Below are positions 26,240 to 34,354 of a DNA stretch of 46,865 bases, piece after piece. A model generated the notes under the pieces. It saw nothing but the letters and a program-made list of their open reading frames with translations. It was not told where the DNA came from and did not search any database. Made by a program: the position numbers and the translations under genes. Position 1 is the first letter of the stretch. Each line of letters begins with the position of its first letter. The DNA comes from Nonomuraea sp. MG754425 (lineage in GTDB: Bacteria; Actinomycetota; Actinomycetes; Streptosporangiales; Streptosporangiaceae), in NCBI RefSeq assembly GCF_021699195.1, contig NZ_SSXE01000099.1, forward strand, positions 1 through 46,865. The letters are read 5' to 3'.

Positions 26240-26692
26240 ATGCGGGGGCGGATGGGACGGGCGGCTGCGGTGTGCGCCGCCCTCGGGGTGTTCTGGTGGG
26301 CCACCGTGCGGCTGGCCTGGGCGGGCGTCGGCTGCGCGGACTGGGGTTGCCTGGCCCCCGCGCTGGGCGTCGTCGTGGTGATCAGCGTGGCCCTGCTCGC
26401 CGGGTCCGCGCTCGCGCTGGAGCGGGTCGCCGTGCGGCCGGGCCGGCGGGTGGCGCTGACGGCGGCCGGGATGCTCGTGGTGTTCCGTCTCGCGGGCGAG
26501 TCCGTGCCGTCGTGGCCGGCGTCGCCGCTGGACGCGGTCCTGGTCGGGACGGTGTGCGCGGTGGCGGGGGCGCTGGCGGCGTACGTGACGGAGGCCGGGA
26601 CGCCGCGGTGGCGGCGGCTGGTGGCCGCGCTCGCGGTGGCGGCGCTGGTGCCGATCGCGCTCGTCGCCTCGGTGGCCGCGCGCGGTCTCTGA
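26240..26692 (+). CDS. Small membrane protein, unknown function
   Basis: 150 aa with four hydrophobic segments: around residues 8-28, 40-58, 68-85 and a C-terminal pair from ~100. A short extracytoplasmic loop has two Cys (GVGCADWGCLAP). It starts 15 bp after the TPR gene, so it may be the third gene of the peptide-TPR operon. I do not recognise a family. Start could be ATG 26240 (GGGGG just upstream) or ATG 26252. Confidence 0.55.
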   Translation: MRGRMGRAAAVCAALGVFWWATVRLAWAGVGCADWGCLAPALGVVVVISVALLAGSALALERVAVRPGRRVALTAAGMLVVFRLAGESVPSWPASPLDAVLVGTVCAVAGALAAYVTEAGTPRWRRLVAALAVAALVPIALVASVAARGL

Positions 26693-26735
26693 GCCCCTCG
26701 GCGGGCGCCTTGACAGGGGAGAGGCCGCGGAGGAT

Positions 26736-26751
26736 GTTCCATATACGGAAC
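26736..26751. promoter_or_regulatory. IclR-type operator-like palindrome
   Basis: GTTCC-ATATAC-GGAAC at 26736-26751, flanked by T and A to make an 18-bp near-palindrome. It sits between a TTGACA (26710-26715) and the aminotransferase ribosome site, and resembles TTCC-N6-GGAA sites of IclR regulators. No IclR gene lies in the window. Confidence 0.5.
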
Positions 26752-26775
26752 ACGGCTCTGGCGGAGGTGCTCGTC

Positions 26776-27921
26776 ATGCGACCCAACTCCCGATTCGCGC
26801 ACGTGCAGCCGATCGACATCGACAAGGTGGCCGCCGCTGCCGGGGACGACCCCGACGTGCTGCGCATGGAGAACCTCGACACCGACGTCCCGCCCCCGCC
26901 CGAGGCCGTCGAGGCGACGCGGCGCTCGCTGGCCGAGGGCACGGGCAACAGTTGGCTGCCGTTCACCGGCCTGCCGGAGCTGAACACGGCGGTGGCCGCG
27001 GAACTGCGGGCGCGCACGGGGCACGACTACGACCCGCTGCGGCAGATCACGATCACCTCGGGCGGCACGTCGGCGGTCATGCCCGTGCTGCTGTCCACCA
27101 CCGAGCCGGGCGACCCGGTGATGCTCACCGACCCGACGTACGCGGGGCTGCTCCAGCGCGTACGCCTGTCGGGCGCGCGTCCCAGCCTGGTGCCGCTGCA
27201 CGTGGACGGCGGGTACTGGCGGCTGGACCGCGCGGCGCTCGCCGAGGTGCGCCGGGCCGCCGTGCTGCTGCTGATGAGCCCGTCGATGCCGTCGGGCGTC
27301 GTCTTCGAGCGGGAGGACTGGGCGGCGGTCGCCGAGGTCTGCGAGCGCACCGGCGCGTACCTCGTCTACGACGCGGCCATGGAGCGCCTCGTCTTCGACG
27401 GGCACCCGAGGATCAACCCGTGCCAGGTGGACGGCCTGGCCGAGCGGACGATCATCATCGGCTCGGTGTCCAAGGAGTACCGCATGATCGGCTGGCGGAT
27501 CGGCTGGATCGCCGGCCCGGCCGACATCATGTCCCGGATCATGGTGGCGACCGTCTACAACACGACGGTGGCCAGCGGATTCCACCAGCTCGGCGCCGCT
27601 GCCGCGCTCAGGGGGCCGTCGGGCGTGGCCGAGGCGGCGGCCGAGTACCAGGCCCGCCACGCGGCCGTTGCCACCCAGCTCGCCGGCCTGCCGCTGGTAC
27701 GGGCGGCCGGCGGCTGGTCGTGCCTGGTGGACGCCGAGGCCCTGGGACTGACCGCCACCGCCCTGTCCGCCCGCCTGCTCGAACGCGGACGCGTCGCCGC
27801 CACCCCCATGACCGCGTGGGGCGAGACCGTGGCCCCCCGATACGTCCGGCTCGTCTTCAGCCGCGAACCCGTCGAACGCCTGGCTGACCTGCGTGCCCGG
27901 TTCGACGCCGCGCTGGCCTGA
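26776..27921 (+). CDS. PLP-dependent aminotransferase, class I/II
   Basis: 381 aa fold-type I aminotransferase. PLP-binding features: GGTSAV phosphate loop, DAAMERLV with the Asp that bonds the pyridine nitrogen, and the Schiff-base Lys in GSVSKEYRMIGWRIGW. ATG 26776 has GGAGG 8 bp upstream. ATG 26734 would include the operator palindrome in the coding sequence, so I rejected it. Regulated probably through the IclR-like site. Substrate not predictable; an amino-acid or 2-oxoacid exchange is expected. Confidence 0.9.
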   Translation: MRPNSRFAHVQPIDIDKVAAAAGDDPDVLRMENLDTDVPPPPEAVEATRRSLAEGTGNSWLPFTGLPELNTAVAAELRARTGHDYDPLRQITITSGGTSAVMPVLLSTTEPGDPVMLTDPTYAGLLQRVRLSGARPSLVPLHVDGGYWRLDRAALAEVRRAAVLLLMSPSMPSGVVFEREDWAAVAEVCERTGAYLVYDAAMERLVFDGHPRINPCQVDGLAERTIIIGSVSKEYRMIGWRIGWIAGPADIMSRIMVATVYNTTVASGFHQLGAAAALRGPSGVAEAAAEYQARHAAVATQLAGLPLVRAAGGWSCLVDAEALGLTATALSARLLERGRVAATPMTAWGETVAPRYVRLVFSREPVERLADLRARFDAALA

Positions 27922-27949
27922 CTGCGCGCCGGCGGGTGCCTCGTACGGC

Positions 27950-27955
27950 TACGGT
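27950..27955 (+). promoter_or_regulatory. -10 box TACGGT of leaderless gene at 27963
   Basis: TACGGT stands 7 bp before GTG 27963. Confidence 0.55.
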
Positions 27956-27962
27956 TGGGTCC

Positions 27963-28733
27963 GTGGGCTTCAACGAGCTGCTCGGCGACCTTGATCACAG
28001 TGCCAGCGCCCAGGCGGCGGGCATCAGACGCGGCTACGGCGGGCCGCCCGCCCGCGACGTGAGCGTCAGATCGGGGCTGACCCGCCTGCGCTGCGCCTCC
28101 CTGCTCAAACCCCTGTACGCGTGGGTGTGCGCCGCCCGCATCCCCGACACCGCCCGGTGGCGCCGGCACGCCGAGCCCGCCGTCGTCGTCTCCTCCAACG
28201 CCGACACGCTCAACCTGTGGCTCGCGATCGGCCCGCGGGTCATCCTCGACGACCTGCGCGAACGCACCGGCGTGGCGTGGACGCCGCCGAACGGCGACCC
28301 GTCCAGGTTCGGCTCCGTCGAGGTCGCGGCCCACGAGGTGGCCGCCGCGTACGCGGTGCTCGCACAGGCGGCGCTCGCGGGCGACCCGGACGCCGAGGCC
28401 GTGCTCGGGTGGATGGGGGAGGTGGAGCGGTCGCAGGCGTACGGCGCGCGGGAGGCGCTCGGCTGGCCCGGGGCCGCGATCAAGTGCGGCTGGTACGGCG
28501 CACCCGACGAGACCTGCCTGCGTACGCACGCCGTGGCCGTCCAGCCGCACGGCGGCACCAGGGTCAGCGTGGTCGTCGCGATGACCGCGATGCCCTACAC
28601 CGAGCCGCACGAGCGCGAGGTCTACCGCGAGCGGGTGGGCCAGGGGCTGCCGGTGGAGGCGGAGCACGAGAAGGTCGCCGGCCCGCTGCTGCGCGGCCTC
28701 ATGGAGGAAACCTCGGCGGCACTGGGCCACTGA
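27963..28733 (+). CDS. Penicillin-binding/beta-lactamase-like serine hydrolase, cytosolic
   Basis: 256 aa. Three motifs in the order and spacing of serine beta-lactamases and DD-peptidases: SxxK as SLLK in CASLLKPLYAW, SxN as SSN in VVSSNADTLNLW, and KxG as KCG in AAIKCGWYGAPDE. There is no signal peptide or lipobox, so it would act inside the cell, which is odd for the fold. The start GTG 27963 is fixed by the TACGGT box 7 bp upstream. Family call rests on these short motifs, so it is tentative; unknown substrate. Confidence 0.6.
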   Translation: MGFNELLGDLDHSASAQAAGIRRGYGGPPARDVSVRSGLTRLRCASLLKPLYAWVCAARIPDTARWRRHAEPAVVVSSNADTLNLWLAIGPRVILDDLRERTGVAWTPPNGDPSRFGSVEVAAHEVAAAYAVLAQAALAGDPDAEAVLGWMGEVERSQAYGAREALGWPGAAIKCGWYGAPDETCLRTHAVAVQPHGGTRVSVVVAMTAMPYTEPHEREVYRERVGQGLPVEAEHEKVAGPLLRGLMEETSAALGH

Positions 28734-28741
28734 GGGAACCC

Positions 28742-28860
28742 GCGATGAGCCGCCCGGCCCGCTGGGGGCCGTGCCGCGTCAGCGGTGGTTCAGCGATGAG
28801 CGGCCCGGCCCGCTGGGGGCTGTGCCGCGCCGGCGGCGGTTCCGCGGTGATCCGCTCGAC
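28742..28860. repeat. 51-bp tandem repeat, two copies plus a degenerate third
   Basis: Units begin at 28742 (GCGATGAGCCGCCCGG), 28793 (GCGATGAGCGGCCCGG) and, degenerate, 28844 (GCGGTGATCC). Period is exactly 51 bp. Non-coding, in the convergent region between the serine-hydrolase-like and Nudix genes. Confidence 0.7.
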
Positions 28861-28967
28861 CCCGTCGAGGGCCGCTCTTGGCTGGGTCTGCCGTGAGCCG
28901 CTCTGGGGGCGCGGGTCGCGTTCGGCGGGGCTGCTGAGGTGAGCCGCCCGGCCCGATGAGGTGAGCG

Positions 28968-29411
28968 TCAGCGGGGGTCTGCGGTGAGTCGTTCGACGAC
29001 CTGCGCCAGGTCGGCGGGTTCGACGCCGTCCGGCAGTTTCTCGGCCCACACGTGGCCGCGGAAGGCCGACCGCTCCTCCTCCGTCAGCTCCCCGGGGTCC
29101 ACCGGCGGCCGCTGTCCGGCGAATCGTGCCAGGTAGAACAGCTCCCGCTTCAGGAAGCGCCGGCCCAGCCACCGGAAGTCGCGCTCGACCTCGACGTGGC
29201 GGTCCAGCACCGCCGAGCCCGGCAGCCCGGTCTCCTCGGCCAGTTCCCTCCTGGCCGCCTCCAGGTGCGTCTCGCCGGGTTCGAGCCGCCCGCCCGGCGG
29301 CTCCCAGACGTCCGAGCCGGCGATCTCGTCGTACCAGTGCATCAGCAGCACCCGGCCGTCGCGGTCGAGGCAGACCACCCGGGCGGCGGGACGCTCGTCG
29401 ATGTCGCTCAT
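28968..29411 (-). CDS. Nudix hydrolase
   Basis: 147 aa with a complete Nudix box, GGRLEPGETHLEAARRELAEETGL (Gx5Ex7REUxEExGU), spanning about residues 40-63. It hydrolyses a nucleoside diphosphate linked to another group; substrate unknown. ATG 29411 is preceded by TAGCCT 8 bp upstream. The TAG of that box is the stop codon of the DUF523 gene, so it can be transcribed leaderless as well as from the upstream gene. Confidence 0.9.
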   Translation of the reverse strand: MSDIDERPAARVVCLDRDGRVLLMHWYDEIAGSDVWEPPGGRLEPGETHLEAARRELAEETGLPGSAVLDRHVEVERDFRWLGRRFLKRELFYLARFAGQRPPVDPGELTEEERSAFRGHVWAEKLPDGVEPADLAQVVERLTADPR

Positions 29412-29419
29412 GCGGCCAG

Positions 29420-29425
29420 AGGCTA
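29420..29425 (-). promoter_or_regulatory. -10 box TAGCCT of leaderless Nudix gene, overlapping upstream stop
   Basis: TAG (29425-29423) is the stop codon of the DUF523/DUF1722 gene. 8 bp to ATG 29411. Confidence 0.5.
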
Positions 29426-30403
29426 CCCCGGGACGTGGTTGCGCAGGCGCAGGGCGTCGGGGTAGGGGGAGAAGTAGGTCTGGTCGCGCACCCAGGCCGC
29501 CGCCTCGCCGCGCGCGTGATGGCGCAGCAGCGTCGTCGGCACGCTCAGCGGCACCAGGCCCGCCCGGTAGGCGTCGATGACCTCCACCACGTCGGCCCGC
29601 CTGACCGGGTCGAGGTCGAGCATGCCCAGGCAGTGCTGCAGCACGTTGACGTTCTTGCCCGTGGTGGCCTTGGTGGCGAGCGTGCTCCGGAACACCTCGG
29701 TGTAGCGGGCGGCCACCTCCTCGCGCGGTCGCGCGCCGGCGCCGGCCACCACGCGGCCCGCCTCCCGGTAGAGCCGCGGGTCGTGGGCGAGCAACTGCAT
29801 CTTGTGCCGGGCGTGGAAGGCGACCAGGTCGCGGGGCCGCCAGTCGCCGCCGAGCAGCGCGCGCAGCCGGGCATGGGCGAACACCCGCTCCACGAAGTTC
29901 TCCCGCAGCAGCGGGTCGTGCAGCCGGCCGTCGTCCTCCACCGGCAGCAGCGGATGGCGCTCCATGACGATCGCGGAGAACAACCCCTTGTTGCGCCGGT
30001 CGGCCGGGGCGCCGCCGGGCCGGTAGACGGGCACGCCGTGGATGCCGCAGGTGGGGCTCTTGGCCTTGAAGACGTAGCCGTCCACGTCGAGTTCGGCGGC
30101 GCGGCGTTCGGCGAGCGCGATCACGCGGTCCGTCAGGTCGACCCGCGACGTGCGCGTCAGCAGGCGCGGGCCGTTCTCGGACTCCTCCAGGCGCATGGAC
30201 TCGCGCGGGGCCCCGAGACCCGCCTCCACCTCGGGGCAGACCGGCACCCAGTCCACGTACGGGCTGAGCTCGTCGGTCAGGAACCGGTCGCGGCTGTGCC
30301 CGCCGTTGTACCGGACCAGCTCGCCCAGCAGGCAGGAGGAGACGGCCACCCGGGGGCGTTCGGCCGGTCCGCCGGTCGTCCCGGGCTCGTTGATCACCTT
30401 CAC
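29423..30403 (-). CDS. DUF523-DUF1722 fusion protein (YbgA-like)
   Basis: 326 aa. The N-terminal DUF523 domain has VAVSSCLLGELVRYNGGHSRD, VPVCPEVEAGLGAPRESMRL and KAKSPTCGIHG; the conserved Cys in SSCLLG, VCPE and SPTCG suggest a metal or Fe-S site. The C-terminal DUF1722 domain (FHARHKMQLLAHDPRLYREAG, in parts) has the layout of YbgA-like proteins. Function is uncertain. I prefer GTG 30403; GTG 30397 and TTG 30433 are also possible, none with a convincing ribosome site. Confidence 0.85.
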   Translation of the reverse strand: MKVINEPGTTGGPAERPRVAVSSCLLGELVRYNGGHSRDRFLTDELSPYVDWVPVCPEVEAGLGAPRESMRLEESENGPRLLTRTSRVDLTDRVIALAERRAAELDVDGYVFKAKSPTCGIHGVPVYRPGGAPADRRNKGLFSAIVMERHPLLPVEDDGRLHDPLLRENFVERVFAHARLRALLGGDWRPRDLVAFHARHKMQLLAHDPRLYREAGRVVAGAGARPREEVAARYTEVFRSTLATKATTGKNVNVLQHCLGMLDLDPVRRADVVEVIDAYRAGLVPLSVPTTLLRHHARGEAAAWVRDQTYFSPYPDALRLRNHVPG

Positions 30404-30479
30404 ATTGCAGCCCGGGAATCGGGGTGCGGGCAACCAAGCCCGAGAAGATCATTTGACGCCGGACGCGCTCTCCGGGCGC

Positions 30480-31118
30480 TCACCGCTTCATCGCCCCGTC
30501 GGCGATGGCGTCCGCGGCCTCGCCGATGGCCATGCCCACGATCTCCAGCCGGCGCACCAGCTCCCGCTCCTTCATCGCGTCCGCGGTGATCTCGCCGGAG
30601 AAGATGCGGGAGATCTCGTACTGGTACATGCGCCGGATCGCCCCGCCCGCCTTCTTCGCCTCCAGCGCGTCGTGCGGGACCGCCGACGGGCGGGCGGCGA
30701 GGCTGCGCACGGCCCCCTCCAGCGCCTCGACGCCCACGATCACCTGGTCCAGCATGGGCGTGAAGCGGATCTGGTCCGGCACCCGGTACAGGTGCGACTC
30801 GCGGACGAAGTCCCGCAGCGAGTCGAGCACGTCGTCGATCGAGCGGGACAGCCGGAACAGGTCCTCCCGGTCGATGGGCGTGACCAGGGCGTTCTTCAGC
30901 TCATCGACGAGCCGGGCGCGCTCCTCGTCGCCCAGGTGCTCGATCGAGCGCATCTCCTCGTGCGCGCCCGTCCTGCCGACCTCTCCACCGATCATGGCCA
31001 TGGCCAGCCACGCTCCTTCCTTGGTCGCCTCCAACTGGCCGAGCAGCGCCTCCAGCAGCGCGCCGTCCATGCGTCCGGTCATCAGGTCCCTGATCCGCCG
31101 CAGCCGTTTCACACTCAC
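30480..31118 (-). CDS. DUF47/PhoU-like protein, partner of the Pit transporter
   Basis: 212 aa all-helical protein. The DUF47 family is related to PhoU and is almost always encoded with Pit-type phosphate transporters, whose activity it is thought to modulate. GTG 31118 has GAGGG just upstream. It starts 6 bp after the stop of the Pit gene, so they form one operon. Confidence 0.88.
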   Translation of the reverse strand: MSVKRLRRIRDLMTGRMDGALLEALLGQLEATKEGAWLAMAMIGGEVGRTGAHEEMRSIEHLGDEERARLVDELKNALVTPIDREDLFRLSRSIDDVLDSLRDFVRESHLYRVPDQIRFTPMLDQVIVGVEALEGAVRSLAARPSAVPHDALEAKKAGGAIRRMYQYEISRIFSGEITADAMKERELVRRLEIVGMAIGEAADAIADGAMKR

Positions 31119-31124
31119 CCTCCC

Positions 31125-32090
31125 TCACGAGAGCTCCACGCTCGCGAACCCCTTGACCAGCAGGGCGAGCCCCCAGCCCAGCAGCCCGCTGGCGGGCAGC
31201 GTCAGCAGCCAGGCAACGACGATCTTGACGGCCGCGTACCAGCGGACCCGGCCGCCGCCCTGCGCCACGCCCGCGCCGACGAGACCCCCGGCGATGGCCT
31301 GGGTCATGCTCACCGGCATGCCCACCGCCGCGCAGCCGATCACCGCCACGCCCGCCGCCAGCTCCGCCGCGACCCCGTGCGGGGGACGGGAGACGATGAT
31401 CTCGCGGCTCAGCGTGCGGCCCGCCCGGGGCAGCCCGTACATGGCGCCGAACGCGAACAGCACGGCCACCGCCACCGTGTACTCCAGCGGCGCGCCGGTG
31501 AACCCCAGCGCGATCATGAACACGGCCAGCATCTTCTGGCCGTCGTTGGCCGCGTACGCGAAGGTCTGCAGCAGGAAGCCGGCCCAGTGCCAGCCCCGCA
31601 GCCCCCGCGCGGTGGTCGTGGTCACCAGCATCCGGATGATCGGCCACGCCAGCAGCCCGCCCGCGAACGGCGCCGCCAGCCCGAAGGCCAGCACCAGCAC
31701 CACCCAGTGCGCGGAGATCTGCAGCTCCCAGCCCAGGCCCGCCCCGGTGAGCCCGCCCACCACGGCCAGGGTCAGGCTGGTCGGCCGTCCCTTCGCGCTG
31801 AGCACCCAGACGACGGCGAGCGCCGAGACGACCGCGATGGTCACCGCGATCCGGCCGCCGGGCCCCTCGAAGGAGCCCAGCCGGGTCACGAACGTCAGCG
31901 CCACCTGATGCGTCATCAGCGGCACGACCGCCACCAGCACCGTCAGCACCGCGATCCCGGTCACCGGACGCACCACGGGCAGCTTCAGCCCGGTCGCGAG
32001 GAGCGCGCCGCCGTCGTTGACCCCGGACACGACGGCGAACAGGCCGGCCACCACGATCAGCACGAGGGCGTCCAAGGGCGCGCACTCCAT
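31125..32090 (-). CDS. Low-affinity inorganic phosphate transporter, Pit family
   Basis: 321 aa membrane protein with about ten helices. Pit signature elements appear twice: FAVVSGVNDGGALLATG near the N terminus and FAYAANDGQKMLAVFMIA in the second half. It imports metal-phosphate with protons. Followed 6 bp later by the DUF47 gene. ATG 32090 is the longest start; a TTG at MDALVLIVV with GGAG upstream is possible. It is divergent from purU. Confidence 0.9.
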   Translation of the reverse strand: MECAPLDALVLIVVAGLFAVVSGVNDGGALLATGLKLPVVRPVTGIAVLTVLVAVVPLMTHQVALTFVTRLGSFEGPGGRIAVTIAVVSALAVVWVLSAKGRPTSLTLAVVGGLTGAGLGWELQISAHWVVLVLAFGLAAPFAGGLLAWPIIRMLVTTTTARGLRGWHWAGFLLQTFAYAANDGQKMLAVFMIALGFTGAPLEYTVAVAVLFAFGAMYGLPRAGRTLSREIIVSRPPHGVAAELAAGVAVIGCAAVGMPVSMTQAIAGGLVGAGVAQGGGRVRWYAAVKIVVAWLLTLPASGLLGWGLALLVKGFASVELS

Positions 32091-32308
32091 CCCGTCCCGT
32101 CCCGGCGGGACCCGCTCGCTGCGAAGGGGCGTTCGCCGCCCCGTCCGTCACATCCGCTTCCTCAGCGCTTCCAGACGACTACCCAGAATGAACATGCGCC
32201 CACGGCGATCGGGGGTCCAGGCCCCGGAGCCCGGCGCCACGGGTACGCTCGACCGGAGACCGCCGGCCGCGACGGCGTTCGATCACCCACGTCCTCGAGA
32301 GTGAAGGC

Positions 32309-33163
32309 ATGACCAGCCCCGCCGAATACATCCTGACGCTGTCCTGCCCCGACCGGCCCGGTGTGGTGGCCGCCGTGTCCGGCCTGCTCGCCCGGCACGG
32401 ATGCAACATCATCGAGAGCCAGCAGTTCGGCGACAGAGTGGCGCAGCGCTTCTTCATGCGCGTGCAGTTCGCGGGCCCGCTGGGCGAGGACGACCTCAAC
32501 ACCGCCTTCGCCGCGCTCGCCCCCGACTTCGCCATGGACTTCAAGCTACGCGACGTGGCGCGCAAACCGCGCGTGCTGATCATGGTGAGCAAGTTCGACC
32601 ACTGTCTGAACGACCTGCTCTACCGCGTCCGGTCCAAGGCGCTGGACATCGAGATCGCCGCCGTCGTCTCCAATCACCCCGACCTGCGTCCGCTCACCCA
32701 GTCCAGCGGCATCGACTACCACCACCTGCCGGTCACCTCGGAGACCAAGCCCAAGCAGGAGGCCGAGGTGCTGGCGCTGGTGGAGCACTACCAGGTCGAC
32801 CTGGTCGTGCTGGCCCGCTACATGCAGGTGCTGTCGGAGGACCTCTGCCAGAAGCTGGCCGGGCGGGCGATCAACATCCACCACTCGTTCCTGCCGTCGT
32901 TCAAGGGCGCCAAGCCCTACCACCAGGCGCACAACCGGGGGGTCAAGCTGATCGGCGCCACGGCCCACTACGTGACCGCCGACCTCGACGAGGGGCCGAT
33001 CATCGAGCAGGAGGTGGCCCGGGTCAACCACAGCCACTCTTCCGAGGACCTCGTGGCCATAGGGCGCGACGTCGAGTGCGTGGCCCTGGCCAGGGCGGTC
33101 AGGTGGCACGCCGAGCAGCGGGTGCTGCTCGACGGCCACAAGACGGTCGTCTTCCCCCGTTGA
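32309..33163 (+). CDS. purU: Formyltetrahydrofolate deformylase PurU
   Basis: 284 aa, full length. An N-terminal ACT domain (LTLSCPDRPGVVAAVSGLL) precedes the formyltransferase-fold domain with the catalytic Asn-His-Asp set: NIHHSFLPSFKGAKPY, GATAHYVTADLDEGPII. It releases formate from 10-formyl-THF, balancing one-carbon and purine metabolism. ATG 32309 has GTGAAGG 1-8 bp upstream. Divergent from the phosphate operon; convergent with the VOC gene after 27 bp. Confidence 0.96.
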   Translation: MTSPAEYILTLSCPDRPGVVAAVSGLLARHGCNIIESQQFGDRVAQRFFMRVQFAGPLGEDDLNTAFAALAPDFAMDFKLRDVARKPRVLIMVSKFDHCLNDLLYRVRSKALDIEIAAVVSNHPDLRPLTQSSGIDYHHLPVTSETKPKQEAEVLALVEHYQVDLVVLARYMQVLSEDLCQKLAGRAINIHHSFLPSFKGAKPYHQAHNRGVKLIGATAHYVTADLDEGPIIEQEVARVNHSHSSEDLVAIGRDVECVALARAVRWHAEQRVLLDGHKTVVFPR

Positions 33164-33190
33164 GAGGGCCGGCTGCTGAGAGGGGCCGGC

Positions 33191-33541
33191 TCAGGGCCGG
33201 AAGGTGCCGAAGAACCAGGGGTTGCCCTGCGGGTCGTGGCAGGCGTACTCGCGCGACCCGTACGGCTGCTCCACCAGTTCCATGGTGATCGTGGCGCCCG
33301 CCGCCTTCGCGCGGGCGTGGTGGGCGTCCACGTCGTCCACGGCGACGTAGACGCCGGGGCCGCCGGGCCGTCCCTGGCCGATCATGATCATGTCGTCGCC
33401 GACGAGCAGTTCCGCGTGGTGGACCACGCCCTCGTCGTTGGTGGCGGCCTCGTGCACGCGGAAGCCGAACGCGCCGGTCAGGAAGTCGATCGCGGCCTGG
33501 CAGTCGTGGTAGCGGGCGAGTGCGTAAACGGTGCGTGTCAT
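33191..33541 (-). CDS. VOC-family protein (bleomycin resistance/glyoxalase-like)
   Basis: 116 aa with the PhnB/DUF1428-like variant of the VOC fold: IDFLTGAFGFRVHEA, then GVVHHAELLVGDDMIMIGQ, and a C-terminal YGSREYACHDPQGNPWFFGTF, whose motif is typical of this subgroup. ATG 33541 overlaps the AraC gene stop (ATGA). Coupling to its regulator suggests resistance to, or metabolism of, a compound sensed by the AraC protein. Confidence 0.87.
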   Translation of the reverse strand: MTRTVYALARYHDCQAAIDFLTGAFGFRVHEAATNDEGVVHHAELLVGDDMIMIGQGRPGGPGVYVAVDDVDAHHARAKAAGATITMELVEQPYGSREYACHDPQGNPWFFGTFRP

Positions 33542-34341
33542 GGGGCCCACGATGCCCCGGCGACGGCCCCGGGTCTTGGACGTATCTGACCTGGCGTGGT
33601 GCCGCCCAGCACGCGGAACTCGCGGTTCAGGTGCGCCTGGTCGTAGAAGCCGCACTCGGCCGCCGCCTCGGCCGGGGCCGTGCCCGAGCGCAGCAGCCGC
33701 AACGCCCGGCCGAACCTGATCACCCGGGCGGCCGTCTTCGGCGGCAGCCCCACCTGGTCGTGGAAGCGGGCGACGAGATGGCGGTGACTCCAGCCCAGCG
33801 ACTCGGCCAGCGACGACACGGCGAGCCGGCCGCCCGACTCCAACAGCCGCGCCCACGCCCACGGCAGCTCCGGCCCCAGCACGGGACCCGCCGCGATCCG
33901 CTCGCGCAGCAGCCGGTCGGCCAGCGCCAGCCGGCCCCGCCACGACGCGGTCGCGGCCAGCCGCTCGACCGCCAGTTCGCCCCAACGGCCCAGCAGGTCG
34001 GCGACCGGCACCACCCGGTTGGTCAGGTGCCGCATCGGCAGCCCGTACAGCCGCCGGGCCCCGAACGGCGTGAGGAACACCTCCACGCCCTCGGCCGGCC
34101 CGGCGGTGCGGGTGACGGTGAAGCGGTCGCCGAGGCCGCCGCCGAACGCCGTGACCCGCTGCCCGTCGGCCTCCATCGGCGCGCCGAAGGCCAGGATGAG
34201 CACCGCCCCCGGCATCGCCGTCTCCGACCGGGTCACCGGTGCGGCGTAGTGCTCGCGGTAGGCGCACAGCCGGGTCACGTAGGGCCGCAGGGCGGCGCTG
34301 GGGACCGCCTCGACCATGACCGGACCCGGCCGCACGCTCAT
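33538..34341 (-). CDS. AraC-family transcriptional regulator
   Basis: 267 aa. The N-terminal ~150 residues are a sensor domain of the DUF6597 type; the C-terminal ~100 hold two helix-turn-helix units (LAVSSLAESLGWSHRHLVARF and EAAAECGFYDQAHLNREFRVLGGTTPGQIR, in parts). ATG 34341 is fixed by a TAGTCT box 7 bp upstream, the TAG of which is the stop codon of the prolyl oligopeptidase. Co-translated with the downstream VOC gene, which it probably controls. Confidence 0.9.
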   Translation of the reverse strand: MSVRPGPVMVEAVPSAALRPYVTRLCAYREHYAAPVTRSETAMPGAVLILAFGAPMEADGQRVTAFGGGLGDRFTVTRTAGPAEGVEVFLTPFGARRLYGLPMRHLTNRVVPVADLLGRWGELAVERLAATASWRGRLALADRLLRERIAAGPVLGPELPWAWARLLESGGRLAVSSLAESLGWSHRHLVARFHDQVGLPPKTAARVIRFGRALRLLRSGTAPAEAAAECGFYDQAHLNREFRVLGGTTPGQIRPRPGAVAGASWAP

Positions 34342-34348
34342 ACGTTCG

Positions 34349-34354
34349 AGACTA
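34349..34354 (-). promoter_or_regulatory. -10 box TAGTCT of leaderless AraC gene, overlapping the upstream stop
   Basis: TAG (34354-34352) is the stop codon of the prolyl oligopeptidase; 7 bp to ATG 34341. Confidence 0.6.

Noticed and set aside
30150..32312. 720-codon plus-strand frame across the DUF523, DUF47 and Pit genes
   Set aside because: His/Arg/Gln-rich shadow composition; the minus strand has clear gene families.
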